64,000 nt of DNA from Cellulomonas sp. 73-92. Its GTDB lineage: Bacteria; Actinomycetota; Actinomycetes; Actinomycetales; Cellulomonadaceae. The position numbers were made by a program, and so were the translations under genes. A model generated the notes under the pieces. The model saw only the letters and a list, made by a program, of their open reading frames with translations, did not search any database and was not told the DNA's origin. The DNA is taken from contig NZ_MKTH01000008.1 of NCBI RefSeq assembly GCF_001898175.1, positions 186,001-250,000 of the forward strand, given 5' to 3'. Shown piece by piece: positions 27,362 through 35,915 of the stretch (its first letter is position 1; every line of letters starts with the position of its first letter).

Positions 27362-29113
27362 GTGACCACCTCCGAGCAGCCGACCGCGGTCGGCGCCGAC
27401 ATCGACACCCACCAGACCGCCGCCGACGCCGTCCCCACGCCCGTCGGCGCCGCCTCCCGTGCGGCCGCCTCCGTGCAGGCCGTCGACGCCTCGTTCGCCG
27501 ACTTCGACATCCGTCGCGAGACGGTCGAGGCGCTGGCCGAGCGCGGCATCGTCAACCCGTTCCCCATCCAGGCGATGACGCTGCCGGTCGCCCTGGCCAA
27601 GCACGACATCATCGGCCAGGCCAAGACCGGCACCGGCAAGACGCTCGGCTTCGGCATCCCGCTGCTCGAGCACGTCGTCGCCCCCGGTGAGCCCGGGTAC
27701 GACGAGCTGTCCGCCCCCGGCAAGCCGCAGGCCCTCGTCGTCGTGCCGACGCGCGAGCTGGCCGTCCAGGTGGCGGGCGACCTCGCGATGGCCGCCGCCG
27801 GCCGCCGCGTGCGGATCGTCCAGGTCTACGGCGGGCGCGCCTACGAGCCGCAGGTCGAGGCGCTCTCACGCGGCGCCGAGGTCGTCGTCGGCACGCCGGG
27901 CCGCATGATCGACCTGCTCAACCAGCGCGCGCTGATCCTGGCCCATGCGCGCACGGTGGTGCTCGACGAGGCCGACGAGATGCTCGACCTCGGCTTCCTG
28001 CCCGACGTCGAGAAGCTGCTGGGCGCCACGCCGGCCAGCCGCCACACCATGCTCTTCTCGGCCACCATGCCGGGCGCCATCGTGGCGATGGCCCGCCGCT
28101 ACATGACGCAGCCGACGCACATCCGGGCGCACGACCCGGGCGACGACCACCAGACGGTGCAGAACATCACCCAGGTCGCCTACCGCGCGCACGCGCTCGA
28201 CAAGCTCGAGCTGCTGGCCCGCATCCTGCAGGCGCGGGGCCGGGGCCTGACCATCGTGTTCGCGCGGACCAAGCGCACGGCCGCCAAGGTGGCCGAGGAG
28301 CTGACCGCGCGCGGGTTCGCCGCGGGCGCCATCCACGGCGACCTCGGGCAGGGCGCCCGTGAGCAGGCGCTCCGCGCGTTCCGGCACGGGAAGGTCGACG
28401 TGCTCGTCGCCACCGACGTCGCGGCCCGCGGCATCGACGTCGAGGACGTCACGCACGTCATCAACTACCAGTGCCCCGAGGACGAGAAGATCTACCTCCA
28501 CCGCACCGGGCGGACCGGCCGCGCGGGCAACAAGGGGACCGCGGTGACGTTCGTCGACTGGGACGACATGCCGCGCTGGGGCCTCATCAACAAGGCGCTC
28601 GAGCTCGACATCCCCGAGCCGGTGGAGACCTACTCCTCGTCGGCGCACGTGTACACCGACCTGGACGTCCCCCAGGGCACCACCGGGCGCCTGCCGAAGG
28701 ACCGGCAGGTCCGCGCCGGCCTGGCGGCGGAGGAGATCGAGGACCTCGGCGAGACGGGCAAGCACGGCGGCGCCGCCGGCGGCCGGGGCTCGTCCGGCGA
28801 CCGCCACGGGCACCCGCACGACGACGGTGGCCGCAGCGGCGGTGGCCGCGGTCGCGGTGGCCACGGTCGCTCCGGACGGTCCGGCGATGCCCGCTCCGGC
28901 GAAGGCCGCTCCGGGGAGGCGTCGGCGCGCTCCGGCGAGGGTCGGGGCGAGTCGCGCCCCAAGCCCGCGCACGACGAGGCCGGCGGCCCCGCACGGGCGG
29001 TCGACGCCGCCACCACCGGTGCCGACGGGTCGTCGGACGCCGCCAAGCGCCGCCGCCGTCGGCACCGCCGCGGCTCGGGCTCGTCGTCCGCCGCCCCGGC
29101 CACGACGGACTGA
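27362..29113 (+). CDS. DEAD/DEAH box RNA helicase with RG/SG-rich C-terminal tail
   Basis: FPIQAMTLPVAL, AKTGTGKT, PTRELAVQV, VLDEADEMLDLGF, LFSATMP, HRTGRTGRAG. Confidence 0.96.
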   Translation: MTTSEQPTAVGADIDTHQTAADAVPTPVGAASRAAASVQAVDASFADFDIRRETVEALAERGIVNPFPIQAMTLPVALAKHDIIGQAKTGTGKTLGFGIPLLEHVVAPGEPGYDELSAPGKPQALVVVPTRELAVQVAGDLAMAAAGRRVRIVQVYGGRAYEPQVEALSRGAEVVVGTPGRMIDLLNQRALILAHARTVVLDEADEMLDLGFLPDVEKLLGATPASRHTMLFSATMPGAIVAMARRYMTQPTHIRAHDPGDDHQTVQNITQVAYRAHALDKLELLARILQARGRGLTIVFARTKRTAAKVAEELTARGFAAGAIHGDLGQGAREQALRAFRHGKVDVLVATDVAARGIDVEDVTHVINYQCPEDEKIYLHRTGRTGRAGNKGTAVTFVDWDDMPRWGLINKALELDIPEPVETYSSSAHVYTDLDVPQGTTGRLPKDRQVRAGLAAEEIEDLGETGKHGGAAGGRGSSGDRHGHPHDDGGRSGGGRGRGGHGRSGRSGDARSGEGRSGEASARSGEGRGESRPKPAHDEAGGPARAVDAATTGADGSSDAAKRRRRRHRRGSGSSSAAPATTD

Positions 29114-29134
29114 CCGCGCGGTCCGGCGAGGCGG

Positions 29135-29749
29135 CTACACCTGGCGGGCGAAGGAGAGGATCGCGTCGGCCAGCATCTGCGCGGCGATGGCCGCCAGGAG
29201 CAGGCCGGCGATGCGGCTGACGAGGAGCGTGCCGGAGTCGCCGAGCACCCGGTGCACGGCCGTCGCGAAGCGCATCGCCAGGTAGAGGCACGCGTGCACC
29301 AGGACGATGCCCAGCCCGAGGGCGACCCACTGGGTGACGTCCGACGCCTGGTGCACGAACACCATCGTCGCGACGATGGCGCCCGGCCCGGCGAGCAAGG
29401 GCGTGCCGAGCGGCACCATCGCCACGTTGCCCCCGACCTCGACGTCGTCGGGCACGCCGCCCTGGTCCTTGCCGGTGAGCAGCTGCATCGCGACGAGCAG
29501 CAGCAGCAGGCCGCCCGCGGCCTGCAGCGCCGGCAGCGACACGTGCAGGTACGTCAGCAGCTGCTGGCCGAACAGCGCGAACCCGACGATCACGCCGAAC
29601 GCCACCGCGAGCGCCTGCCAGGCGGCGCGCCCGCGCTGGGCGTGCGTCATCGACCGCGTCAGCGCCAGGAAGATCGGCACCGTCCCGGGCGGGTCCATGA
29701 TGACGAAGAGGGTGACGAACACAGAGATGAACAGCTGGACGTCGATCAC
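29135..29749 (-). CDS. MarC family integral membrane protein
   Basis: VFVTLFVIMDPPGTVPIFLALTRSMT..., PLGTPLLAGPGAI. Confidence 0.93.
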   Translation of the reverse strand: MIDVQLFISVFVTLFVIMDPPGTVPIFLALTRSMTHAQRGRAAWQALAVAFGVIVGFALFGQQLLTYLHVSLPALQAAGGLLLLLVAMQLLTGKDQGGVPDDVEVGGNVAMVPLGTPLLAGPGAIVATMVFVHQASDVTQWVALGLGIVLVHACLYLAMRFATAVHRVLGDSGTLLVSRIAGLLLAAIAAQMLADAILSFARQV

Positions 29750-30594
29750 GGCCTGACCACCTCGACGGTTCCCTCCTCCTCGATCGCCGCCAGGACCTCC
29801 GGCGCCGTCAGATTCTCCCCGAGCCGGTTGAGCTTGCCGGCACCGTGGTAGTCGCTCGCCCCGGTGACCAGCAGCCCGAGCCGCTCCGCGATCGCCTCCA
29901 GCCGGGCCCGCTGGGCCTCGTCGTTGTCGCGGTGGAACACCTCGAGGCCGGCCAGGCCGGCCTCGGCCAGCTCGTCGAACACGGCGTCCTCGACGATCCG
30001 CCCGCGGCCGTCCGCGCCGGGGTGCGCGAACACCGGCACCCCGCCGGCCGCCCTGATCAGCTCCACGGCGGCGGCCGCGTCCGGGGCGTGGTACGGCACG
30101 TAGTACGGGCCGCGCGCGTGCAGCAGCGTCGCGAACGCCTGGTCCCGGTCGCGCACCACGCCGTTGACGACGAGGACGTCGGCGATGTGCGGGCGCCCGA
30201 CGACCGTCCCGTCGCCCGCCTGGTCCAGCACCTGCTGCCACGTGATGGGCACGTCCCGCGACAGTGCCTCGACGATCCGCTCCGCCCGGTGCACGCGCGA
30301 GTCCGCGATGCGCGCGAGCTCGTCGGCCAACGGCCGGTACCCGGGGTCCTGGAGGTAGCTGAGCAGGTGGACCGACACGCGCTGCGACCGCGCCGAGACC
30401 TCCGTGCCGCGCACCAGCGCGACGCCCGCCACCCGCGCGGCGGCCGCGGCCTCGTCCCACCCGGACGTGGTGTCGTGGTCGGTGAGCGCGAGCACGTCGA
30501 GGCCGGCGTCGGCGGCGGCCCGCACCACCTCGGCCGGTGCCTGCGTGCCGTCGGACGCCGACGAGTGGGTGTGCAGGTCGATGCGCACCGGCAC
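29746..30594 (-). CDS. PHP domain phosphoesterase
   Basis: RIDLHTHSSASDGTQAPAEVVRAAADAGLDVLALTDHDTTSGWDEA, VFAHPGA, GASDYHGAGK; overlaps marC start. Confidence 0.92.
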   Translation of the reverse strand: MPVRIDLHTHSSASDGTQAPAEVVRAAADAGLDVLALTDHDTTSGWDEAAAAARVAGVALVRGTEVSARSQRVSVHLLSYLQDPGYRPLADELARIADSRVHRAERIVEALSRDVPITWQQVLDQAGDGTVVGRPHIADVLVVNGVVRDRDQAFATLLHARGPYYVPYHAPDAAAAVELIRAAGGVPVFAHPGADGRGRIVEDAVFDELAEAGLAGLEVFHRDNDEAQRARLEAIAERLGLLVTGASDYHGAGKLNRLGENLTAPEVLAAIEEEGTVEVVRP

Positions 30595-30800
30595 ACGGTA
30601 GCGCCCGCCTCGCCGGCCCCCGGGCGCCCGCGTCCCGTGGTCGCCGCCCGTCCCGCCGGCATCGGGTGGACCTGCAGGCACCTGGCGTATGGAGGTCCAC
30701 CCGGACCGTCGCCCCTGAGCGCCATCGCGCCGCGTCGCTCGGCTGACCGACCTGCCGAGCGGTCGCCGGTGGCCTCGTCGCGCGGTGGGAGGATGACCGG

Positions 30801-32318
30801 GTGACCGACTCCCCCGAGACCTCTGACCAGCCGCTCGGCACCCGTGGCGGCAACCGCTCGCTGCGCCCGACGTCGAAGCGGTTCCTCGACTTCGTCACGT
30901 CGGGCTGGGGGCCGCGCACGGACCTCGGGGTGACGCGCTCGCCCGCCGCGGACTTCGCCGCCGCTCGTCGGGCGCGCCTGTCCGCGCGGTTCCCGGGTGC
31001 GCGCCTCGTGGTGCCCGCCGGCACGCCCGCCGTGCGGTCCAACGACACCGACTTCCGGTTCCGGCCGCACGCCGCGTTCGCGCACCTCACGGGCCTGGGC
31101 ATGGAGCAGGAGCCACAGGCCGTGCTCGTGCTGCACCCCGTCGAGGACGGCGCCGGCGACGGCGGCTCGGGACACCACGCGGTGCTCTACCTCAACCCGC
31201 CGGCCGGCCGGGACACCGAGGAGTTCTTCGCCGACAGCGCCCACGGGGAGTTCTGGGTCGGCGCGCGGCCTGCCCTGGCGGACATCGAGGTCCTCACCGG
31301 CATCACCGCCGAGCACCTCGACGGGCTGCGCGACGCGCTGGCCAAGGACGCCGGCGCCGACGGCGTGGCGATCCTGCTGCTGGCGGGCGTCGACGAGGCG
31401 GTCGACGAGGTCGTCGCGCAGATCCGGGCGGACGAGGCCGCGGGCCGGTCCGACGAGCGGCTGGCCGAGGCCCTCAGCGAGCTGCGGCTCGTCAAGGACG
31501 AGCACGAGCTCGCGCAGCTCCAGCTGGCCGTCGACACGACGATCGAGGGCTTCGCCAAGGTGGTGCGGGCGCTGCCCGCCGCCACCGCCCACCGGCGGGG
31601 CGAGCGCGTCGTCGAGGGCACGTTCCTGGGGCACGCCCGCCAGGAGGGCAACGACGTCGGCTACCACACCATCGCCGCCGCCGGCGAGCACGCGACCACG
31701 CTGCACTGGACCGACAACGACGGCGCCGTGCGCGACGGCGAGCTGCTGCTCCTCGACGCCGGCGTGGAGGCCGACTCGCTCTACACGGCCGACGTCACGC
31801 GCACCCTGCCCGTGAACGGGACGTACACGGACGCGCAGCGGAAGGTCTACCAGGTGGTGCTCGACGCCGCGGACGCCGCGATCGCGGCGATCCGCCCCGG
31901 CATCAGGTTCCGCGACGTGCACGCCGCGGCGATGGCGGTCATCGCGGACCGCGTCGCCGCCTGGGGGCTGCTGCCGGTGAGCGCCGCCGAGTCGCTCGAC
32001 CCGGACGCGCAGCTCCACCGCCGCTGGATGGTGCACGGCACCAGCCACCACCTCGGCCTCGACGTGCACGACTGCGCCCAGGCGCGCGCGGAGATGTACC
32101 TCGACGGCGTCCTCGAGCCGGGCATGGTGTTCACGGTCGAGCCCGGGCTGTACTTCAAGTCCGACGACCTGCTCGTGCCGGAGGAGCTGCGCGGGATCGG
32201 GGTGCGCATCGAGGACGACGTGGTCGTGACCGAGGACGGCTGCCGGCTCCTGACCGGGGCGCTCGCGCGCACGCCGGACGACGTCGAGGCCTGGATGGCG
32301 GCCCTGCGGGAGCGCTGA
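30801..32318 (+). CDS. Xaa-Pro aminopeptidase (aminopeptidase P family)
   Basis: M24 fold: LLLDAGVEADSLYTADVTRTLPVNG, HGTSHHLGLDVHD, GMVFTVEPGLYF, GVRIEDDVVVTEDG. Confidence 0.94.
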   Translation: MTDSPETSDQPLGTRGGNRSLRPTSKRFLDFVTSGWGPRTDLGVTRSPAADFAAARRARLSARFPGARLVVPAGTPAVRSNDTDFRFRPHAAFAHLTGLGMEQEPQAVLVLHPVEDGAGDGGSGHHAVLYLNPPAGRDTEEFFADSAHGEFWVGARPALADIEVLTGITAEHLDGLRDALAKDAGADGVAILLLAGVDEAVDEVVAQIRADEAAGRSDERLAEALSELRLVKDEHELAQLQLAVDTTIEGFAKVVRALPAATAHRRGERVVEGTFLGHARQEGNDVGYHTIAAAGEHATTLHWTDNDGAVRDGELLLLDAGVEADSLYTADVTRTLPVNGTYTDAQRKVYQVVLDAADAAIAAIRPGIRFRDVHAAAMAVIADRVAAWGLLPVSAAESLDPDAQLHRRWMVHGTSHHLGLDVHDCAQARAEMYLDGVLEPGMVFTVEPGLYFKSDDLLVPEELRGIGVRIEDDVVVTEDGCRLLTGALARTPDDVEAWMAALRER

Positions 32319-32324
32319 GGCGGG

Positions 32325-32614
32325 TACCCTGTGCGCCCGGGCGGGTACGCCCGCAGCGGACCGGACCTTGGGGGTGAGCCGCATGGCACCAGGCAGTACG
32401 TGCAGGGCCCGCCTCTCGCCGGCCGCCTCGCACCGCCGCTGACCCACGTCGCGGCCGTGCCCCTCGGCCGCCGGGCGTAGCCCTGGCCACGACGCCGCCG
32501 CCCCGCCCGGGGCGGGCGTGCGCCCGTCCCCCAGTCCCAGCGCGTGACCGCGGTGCCAGCTCCTCGTCGACGGCGCCCGTGCGGCGCGCGCCATGCGTAC
32601 GTCGGGAGGTCCCC
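32325..32614 (+). promoter_or_regulatory. long 5' leader of MgtE_N/CBS-NRAMP cassette
   Basis: -10-like TACCCT at 32325; GC-rich hairpins including gcggg-tacg-cccgc (32341-32354) and cgcccc-gccc-ggggcg (32499-32514); contains uORF. Confidence 0.55.
32383..32442 (+). CDS. candidate 19-aa leader peptide (uORF) MAPGSTCRARLSPAASHRR
   Basis: ATG preceded at 5 nt by GGGGGTGA (32370-32377; one mismatch to ideal GGAGGTGA SD); complete ORF with TGA. Confidence 0.55.
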   Translation: MAPGSTCRARLSPAASHRR

Positions 32615-33970
32615 ATGGCGGGTTCCGTCCTTCCCACCGCCCCACCCGGGCGTGCCGGGCTGCGCTCACGCGCCGGCCGCGGACCCAAGGTCCTCGCGCT
32701 GCGACGGGAGGTCGCGGGCGCCCTCGTCTCCGTCGCGGGCCTCGCCGGCCGCCCCGTGCGCGACGGCGACGGCAACGTCGTCGGCACGGTCGTCGACGTC
32801 GTCGTCCACTGGGACGCGGGCTACTCGCCGGTCACCGGGCTCATCGTGCGTGTGGGCCAGCGCCGCACCTGGCTCCACGCCGCCGACGTCGAGGCGATCG
32901 AGCAGTCCGCGGTGCGCCTTCGCTCCACGCGGTTCGACCTGCGTGACGTGGTGCGTCGCGCGGGCGAGCTGCAGCTGCTGGGGGACGTCATCGACCACCA
33001 GCTCGTGGACGTCCAGGGCGTCCAGGTGGTCCGCGCCTCCGACCTGTACATCACGCGGGTGCAGGCGGTGTGGCGGCTCGTCGGCGTCGACGTCTCGCTG
33101 ACGTCCCTGCTGCGGCGCTCGCTGCCCGGTGGGCTCGGGCGCCGGCCGAGCCCCGGCCTGGTGCTCGACTGGTCGAGCGTGCAGCCCTTCGGCGTCCCGG
33201 GCGGGTCGGTGCGGCTGGCCCGCGCCCACTCCGAGCTGCGCCGGATGCGGTCCGCCGACCTCGCGGACCTGCTGGCGACCCTCGGCCGCGCGGAGCGGCG
33301 CGAGCTGCTCGGCGGCCTCGAGCCCGGTACCGCGGCCGACGCCCTCGAGGAGATGAACGCCCGCGACCTCAACGACCTGCTGCGCGACGCCCCCGTCGAG
33401 CAGGCCGCCGAGCTGGTCGCGGCGATGGAGGCCGACGAGGCCGTCGAGGCCCTGCGCGAGATGCCGCCCGAGGAGCGCGACGAGCTGCTCGACGCGATGA
33501 CGGCGGACCGCGGTGCCGAGCTCGGCGCCCTGCTGCAGTTCGACGAGGAGTCCGCCGGCGGCGTCATGACGTCGCGGCTGGTGCGCCTGCCCGCCGACGA
33601 CACCGTCCGCGACGCCGTGGCGGCCGTGCGCCGGCAGGTGCAGGAGGGCGAGACGCCGGCCGGCGTCGTCGTGGTCGACGAGGCCGGCGCGCTGCTGGAC
33701 GACGTGTCCTTCGTCGAGCTGCTCGGCGCGGAGCCCGACACCCCCTTGCGCGGACTCGTCGGGCCGCCGTGGCCCGTGACGGTCGGTCCGGACGCCGGCC
33801 TGGACGACATCGTCGAGCGGATGACCGACAACCGCGGCTCGTCGCTGCTGGTGGTCGACGAGGCGAACCGCCCGATCGGCCGCATCCTCGCCGACGACGT
33901 CGTCGACCTGCTCGCCCACCAGGGCGAGCGCCGCTGGCCGTGGCAGCGCTCCTCGGGCGGTGCCCAGTGA
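32615..33970 (+). CDS. PRC-barrel-like + MgtE_N + CBS domain protein (orphan magnesium-transporter regulatory domains)
   Basis: SADLADLLATLGRAERRELLGGLEPGTAADALEEMNARDLNDLLRDAPVEQAAELVAAMEADEAVEALREMPPEERDELL (MgtE_N), GGVMTSRLVRLPADDTVRDA CBS pair; no MgtE TM domain. Confidence 0.88.
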   Translation: MAGSVLPTAPPGRAGLRSRAGRGPKVLALRREVAGALVSVAGLAGRPVRDGDGNVVGTVVDVVVHWDAGYSPVTGLIVRVGQRRTWLHAADVEAIEQSAVRLRSTRFDLRDVVRRAGELQLLGDVIDHQLVDVQGVQVVRASDLYITRVQAVWRLVGVDVSLTSLLRRSLPGGLGRRPSPGLVLDWSSVQPFGVPGGSVRLARAHSELRRMRSADLADLLATLGRAERRELLGGLEPGTAADALEEMNARDLNDLLRDAPVEQAAELVAAMEADEAVEALREMPPEERDELLDAMTADRGAELGALLQFDEESAGGVMTSRLVRLPADDTVRDAVAAVRRQVQEGETPAGVVVVDEAGALLDDVSFVELLGAEPDTPLRGLVGPPWPVTVGPDAGLDDIVERMTDNRGSSLLVVDEANRPIGRILADDVVDLLAHQGERRWPWQRSSGGAQ

Positions 33971-35232
33971 GCACCACGACCGCCACCCCGCCCACGCGCC
34001 GCCGCACCCGGGTCCGGATCACCCTCGGCGCGCTGGCCGCCGTCGTCGGGCCCGGCCTCATCGCCGGGCTGTCCGACGACGACCCCGCCGGCATCACCAC
34101 GTACTCCGTGCTCGGCAGCGGCTACGGCTACCGCCTGCTGTGGGTGCTCACCGTCTCCACCATCGCGCTGATCCTGTTCCAGGACCTGGGCGCGCGGATC
34201 GGTGTCGTCACCGGCCAGGGGCTCGCCGGGCTCATCCGGCAGCGCTACGGCGCCCGCGCCGGCGTGCTGTCGATCGCCGCCCTGGGCCTGGCCAACGTCG
34301 GCACCACGACCGCCGAGTTCGCGGGCATCGCGGCGGGCTTCCAGATCTTCGGGGTCAGCCGGTACATCTCAGTCCCGGTCGCGGCCCTGCTCGTGTCGGT
34401 CCTGGTGCTGCGGGGCGGGTTCCGCGGCGTCGAGCGCGTGCTGCTGGCGCTCTCGGCGGTGTTCATCGCCTACATCGCGGCCGGCTTCCTGGCGCGCCCG
34501 GACTGGGGCGCGGCGTTCGCCGGCACGGTGGTCCCCAGCCTGCCGTCGGGACGCGACGCGGTGCTCATCGCCACCGCCACCCTCGGCACCACGCTGGCGC
34601 CGTGGGGGCTGGCGTTCATCCAGTCGTACGCGGTCGACAAGCGGCTCACGCCGCGCGAGCTCGGGCTGCTGCGCTGGGACGTCGTCACCGGCGCGATCCT
34701 CACCGGGGTCATCGGCTTCTTCGTCGTCGTCGCGTGCGCCGCGACGCTGCACGCCCACGGCCTGACGATCACCGACGCGTCGGACGCGGCCGCCGCGCTG
34801 GAGCCGCTCGCCGGCCGGCTGGCGTCCCAGCTCTTCGCCGGTGGGCTGATCGGCGCGGCGCTGCTGGCCGCCTCGATCCTGCCGCTGTCGACCGCCTACT
34901 CGGTGTGCGACTTCGCCGGGCGCCCGGCGGCCCTCGACGACTCGCCCGCCGAGGCGCCGCTGTTCTATGGGACGTTCGCGCTGGTCACGGTGACGGGCCT
35001 GGTGCTGGTGCTCCTGCCGGGCGTGTCGCTGGTCCCGCTGCTCATCGGCACCCAGGTGGTCAACGCGGTGCTCCTGCTGCCGCTGCTCGGCTACATGTCG
35101 GGCATCGCGCGCGACCGCCGGCTGATGGGCGAGTTCACGGCGCCGAGGGCGGTCGCCGCCGTCTACTGGGTGGCGGTCGCCCTCATCACGGCGTGCATCG
35201 TGGCGCTCGGCGTGCTGTCGATCCGCCACTGA
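33967..35232 (+). CDS. NRAMP-family-like divalent metal transporter with non-canonical motifs
   Basis: ~11 TMs; GPGLIAGLSDDDPAGITTYSVLGSGYGYRLLW, LGTTLAPWGLAFIQSYAVDK; GTGA overlap with upstream CDS. Confidence 0.88.
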   Translation: MSTTTATPPTRRRTRVRITLGALAAVVGPGLIAGLSDDDPAGITTYSVLGSGYGYRLLWVLTVSTIALILFQDLGARIGVVTGQGLAGLIRQRYGARAGVLSIAALGLANVGTTTAEFAGIAAGFQIFGVSRYISVPVAALLVSVLVLRGGFRGVERVLLALSAVFIAYIAAGFLARPDWGAAFAGTVVPSLPSGRDAVLIATATLGTTLAPWGLAFIQSYAVDKRLTPRELGLLRWDVVTGAILTGVIGFFVVVACAATLHAHGLTITDASDAAAALEPLAGRLASQLFAGGLIGAALLAASILPLSTAYSVCDFAGRPAALDDSPAEAPLFYGTFALVTVTGLVLVLLPGVSLVPLLIGTQVVNAVLLLPLLGYMSGIARDRRLMGEFTAPRAVAAVYWVAVALITACIVALGVLSIRH

Positions 35233-35237
35233 CGCCG

Positions 35238-35852
35238 TCAGGCCGGCGGCTGCGTCGGGGGGGTCGGCGGCGTGGGCGGGACGGGGTAGGTCGGCGTCGA
35301 CGGGGGCTGCCCGAGCGGCGGTGCCGGCGCGACCGGCGGCGGGGTCGGCACGGAGCCCGGCCAGCCGGAGACGACCCCGCCCACGGCGGCGAGCATCTGG
35401 CGGGCCTGACCGGCATGCTCCGACGCGCAGAGCACGGCGTACGAGGTCGCGACGATCTGGCTGGACGACGTGAAGTCGCGCCGCCCGCGTGTCAGCGAGT
35501 ACGTGATGACGGAGAAGAGCAACCCGAACGCGCCGCCGAAGAGCACGGCCGGGATCATGAGGTCCAGCGCGGACGACGAGAACAGCGTGAGGATCAGGCC
35601 GACGAACAGGCCGAACCACGCCCCGGACGCGAAGCCGCCGATGGCGGCCGACGGGTAGGACAGCCGCCGCAGCACCCGCTCGACCGTCTTCAGGTCGCTG
35701 CCGACGATCGTCACCTGCTGCACCGGGAACTGGTGCTCGGCGAGGTGGTCGACGGCCTTCTGCGCCTCGAGGTAGGTGCTGTAGGAGGCGACGGTCTCCC
35801 CCTGCGGCAGGGTCGGCACCCGCGGCACACGGTTCGCGCTGCTCATGCTCAT
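35238..35852 (-). CDS. general stress protein-like (Gsp17M-type) membrane protein with proline-rich tail
   Basis: VASYSTYLEAQKAVDHLAEHQFPVQQVTIVGSDLKTVERVLRRLSY, two TM segments, C-term PTPPTPPTQPPA. Confidence 0.82.
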   Translation of the reverse strand: MSMSSANRVPRVPTLPQGETVASYSTYLEAQKAVDHLAEHQFPVQQVTIVGSDLKTVERVLRRLSYPSAAIGGFASGAWFGLFVGLILTLFSSSALDLMIPAVLFGGAFGLLFSVITYSLTRGRRDFTSSSQIVATSYAVLCASEHAGQARQMLAAVGGVVSGWPGSVPTPPPVAPAPPLGQPPSTPTYPVPPTPPTPPTQPPA

Positions 35853-35903
35853 GAACCGATCCTCCCGCACGGCGCGCACCCGTGCCAGGCACACCTGCCC
35901 GGT

Positions 35904-35909
35904 TACGCT
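35904..35909 (+). promoter_or_regulatory. -10-like TACGCT, probable leaderless promoter
   Basis: TACGCT + 6 nt + GTG (35916). Confidence 0.5.
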
Positions 35910-35915
35910 TTCGCG

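Noticed and set aside
28829-28975. CRISPR-like or microsatellite repeat
   Set aside because: Short imperfect repeats encode an in-frame RG/SG-rich protein tail; no spacer structure
32325-32614. M-box or yybP-ykoY riboswitch upstream of the MgtE_N/CBS gene
   Set aside because: Could not find the conserved M-box (UGCUAAAGCUCUACGA-like) or yybP-ykoY (GUCAACAU..., GGGGAGUAG) cores by eye; needs cmsearch
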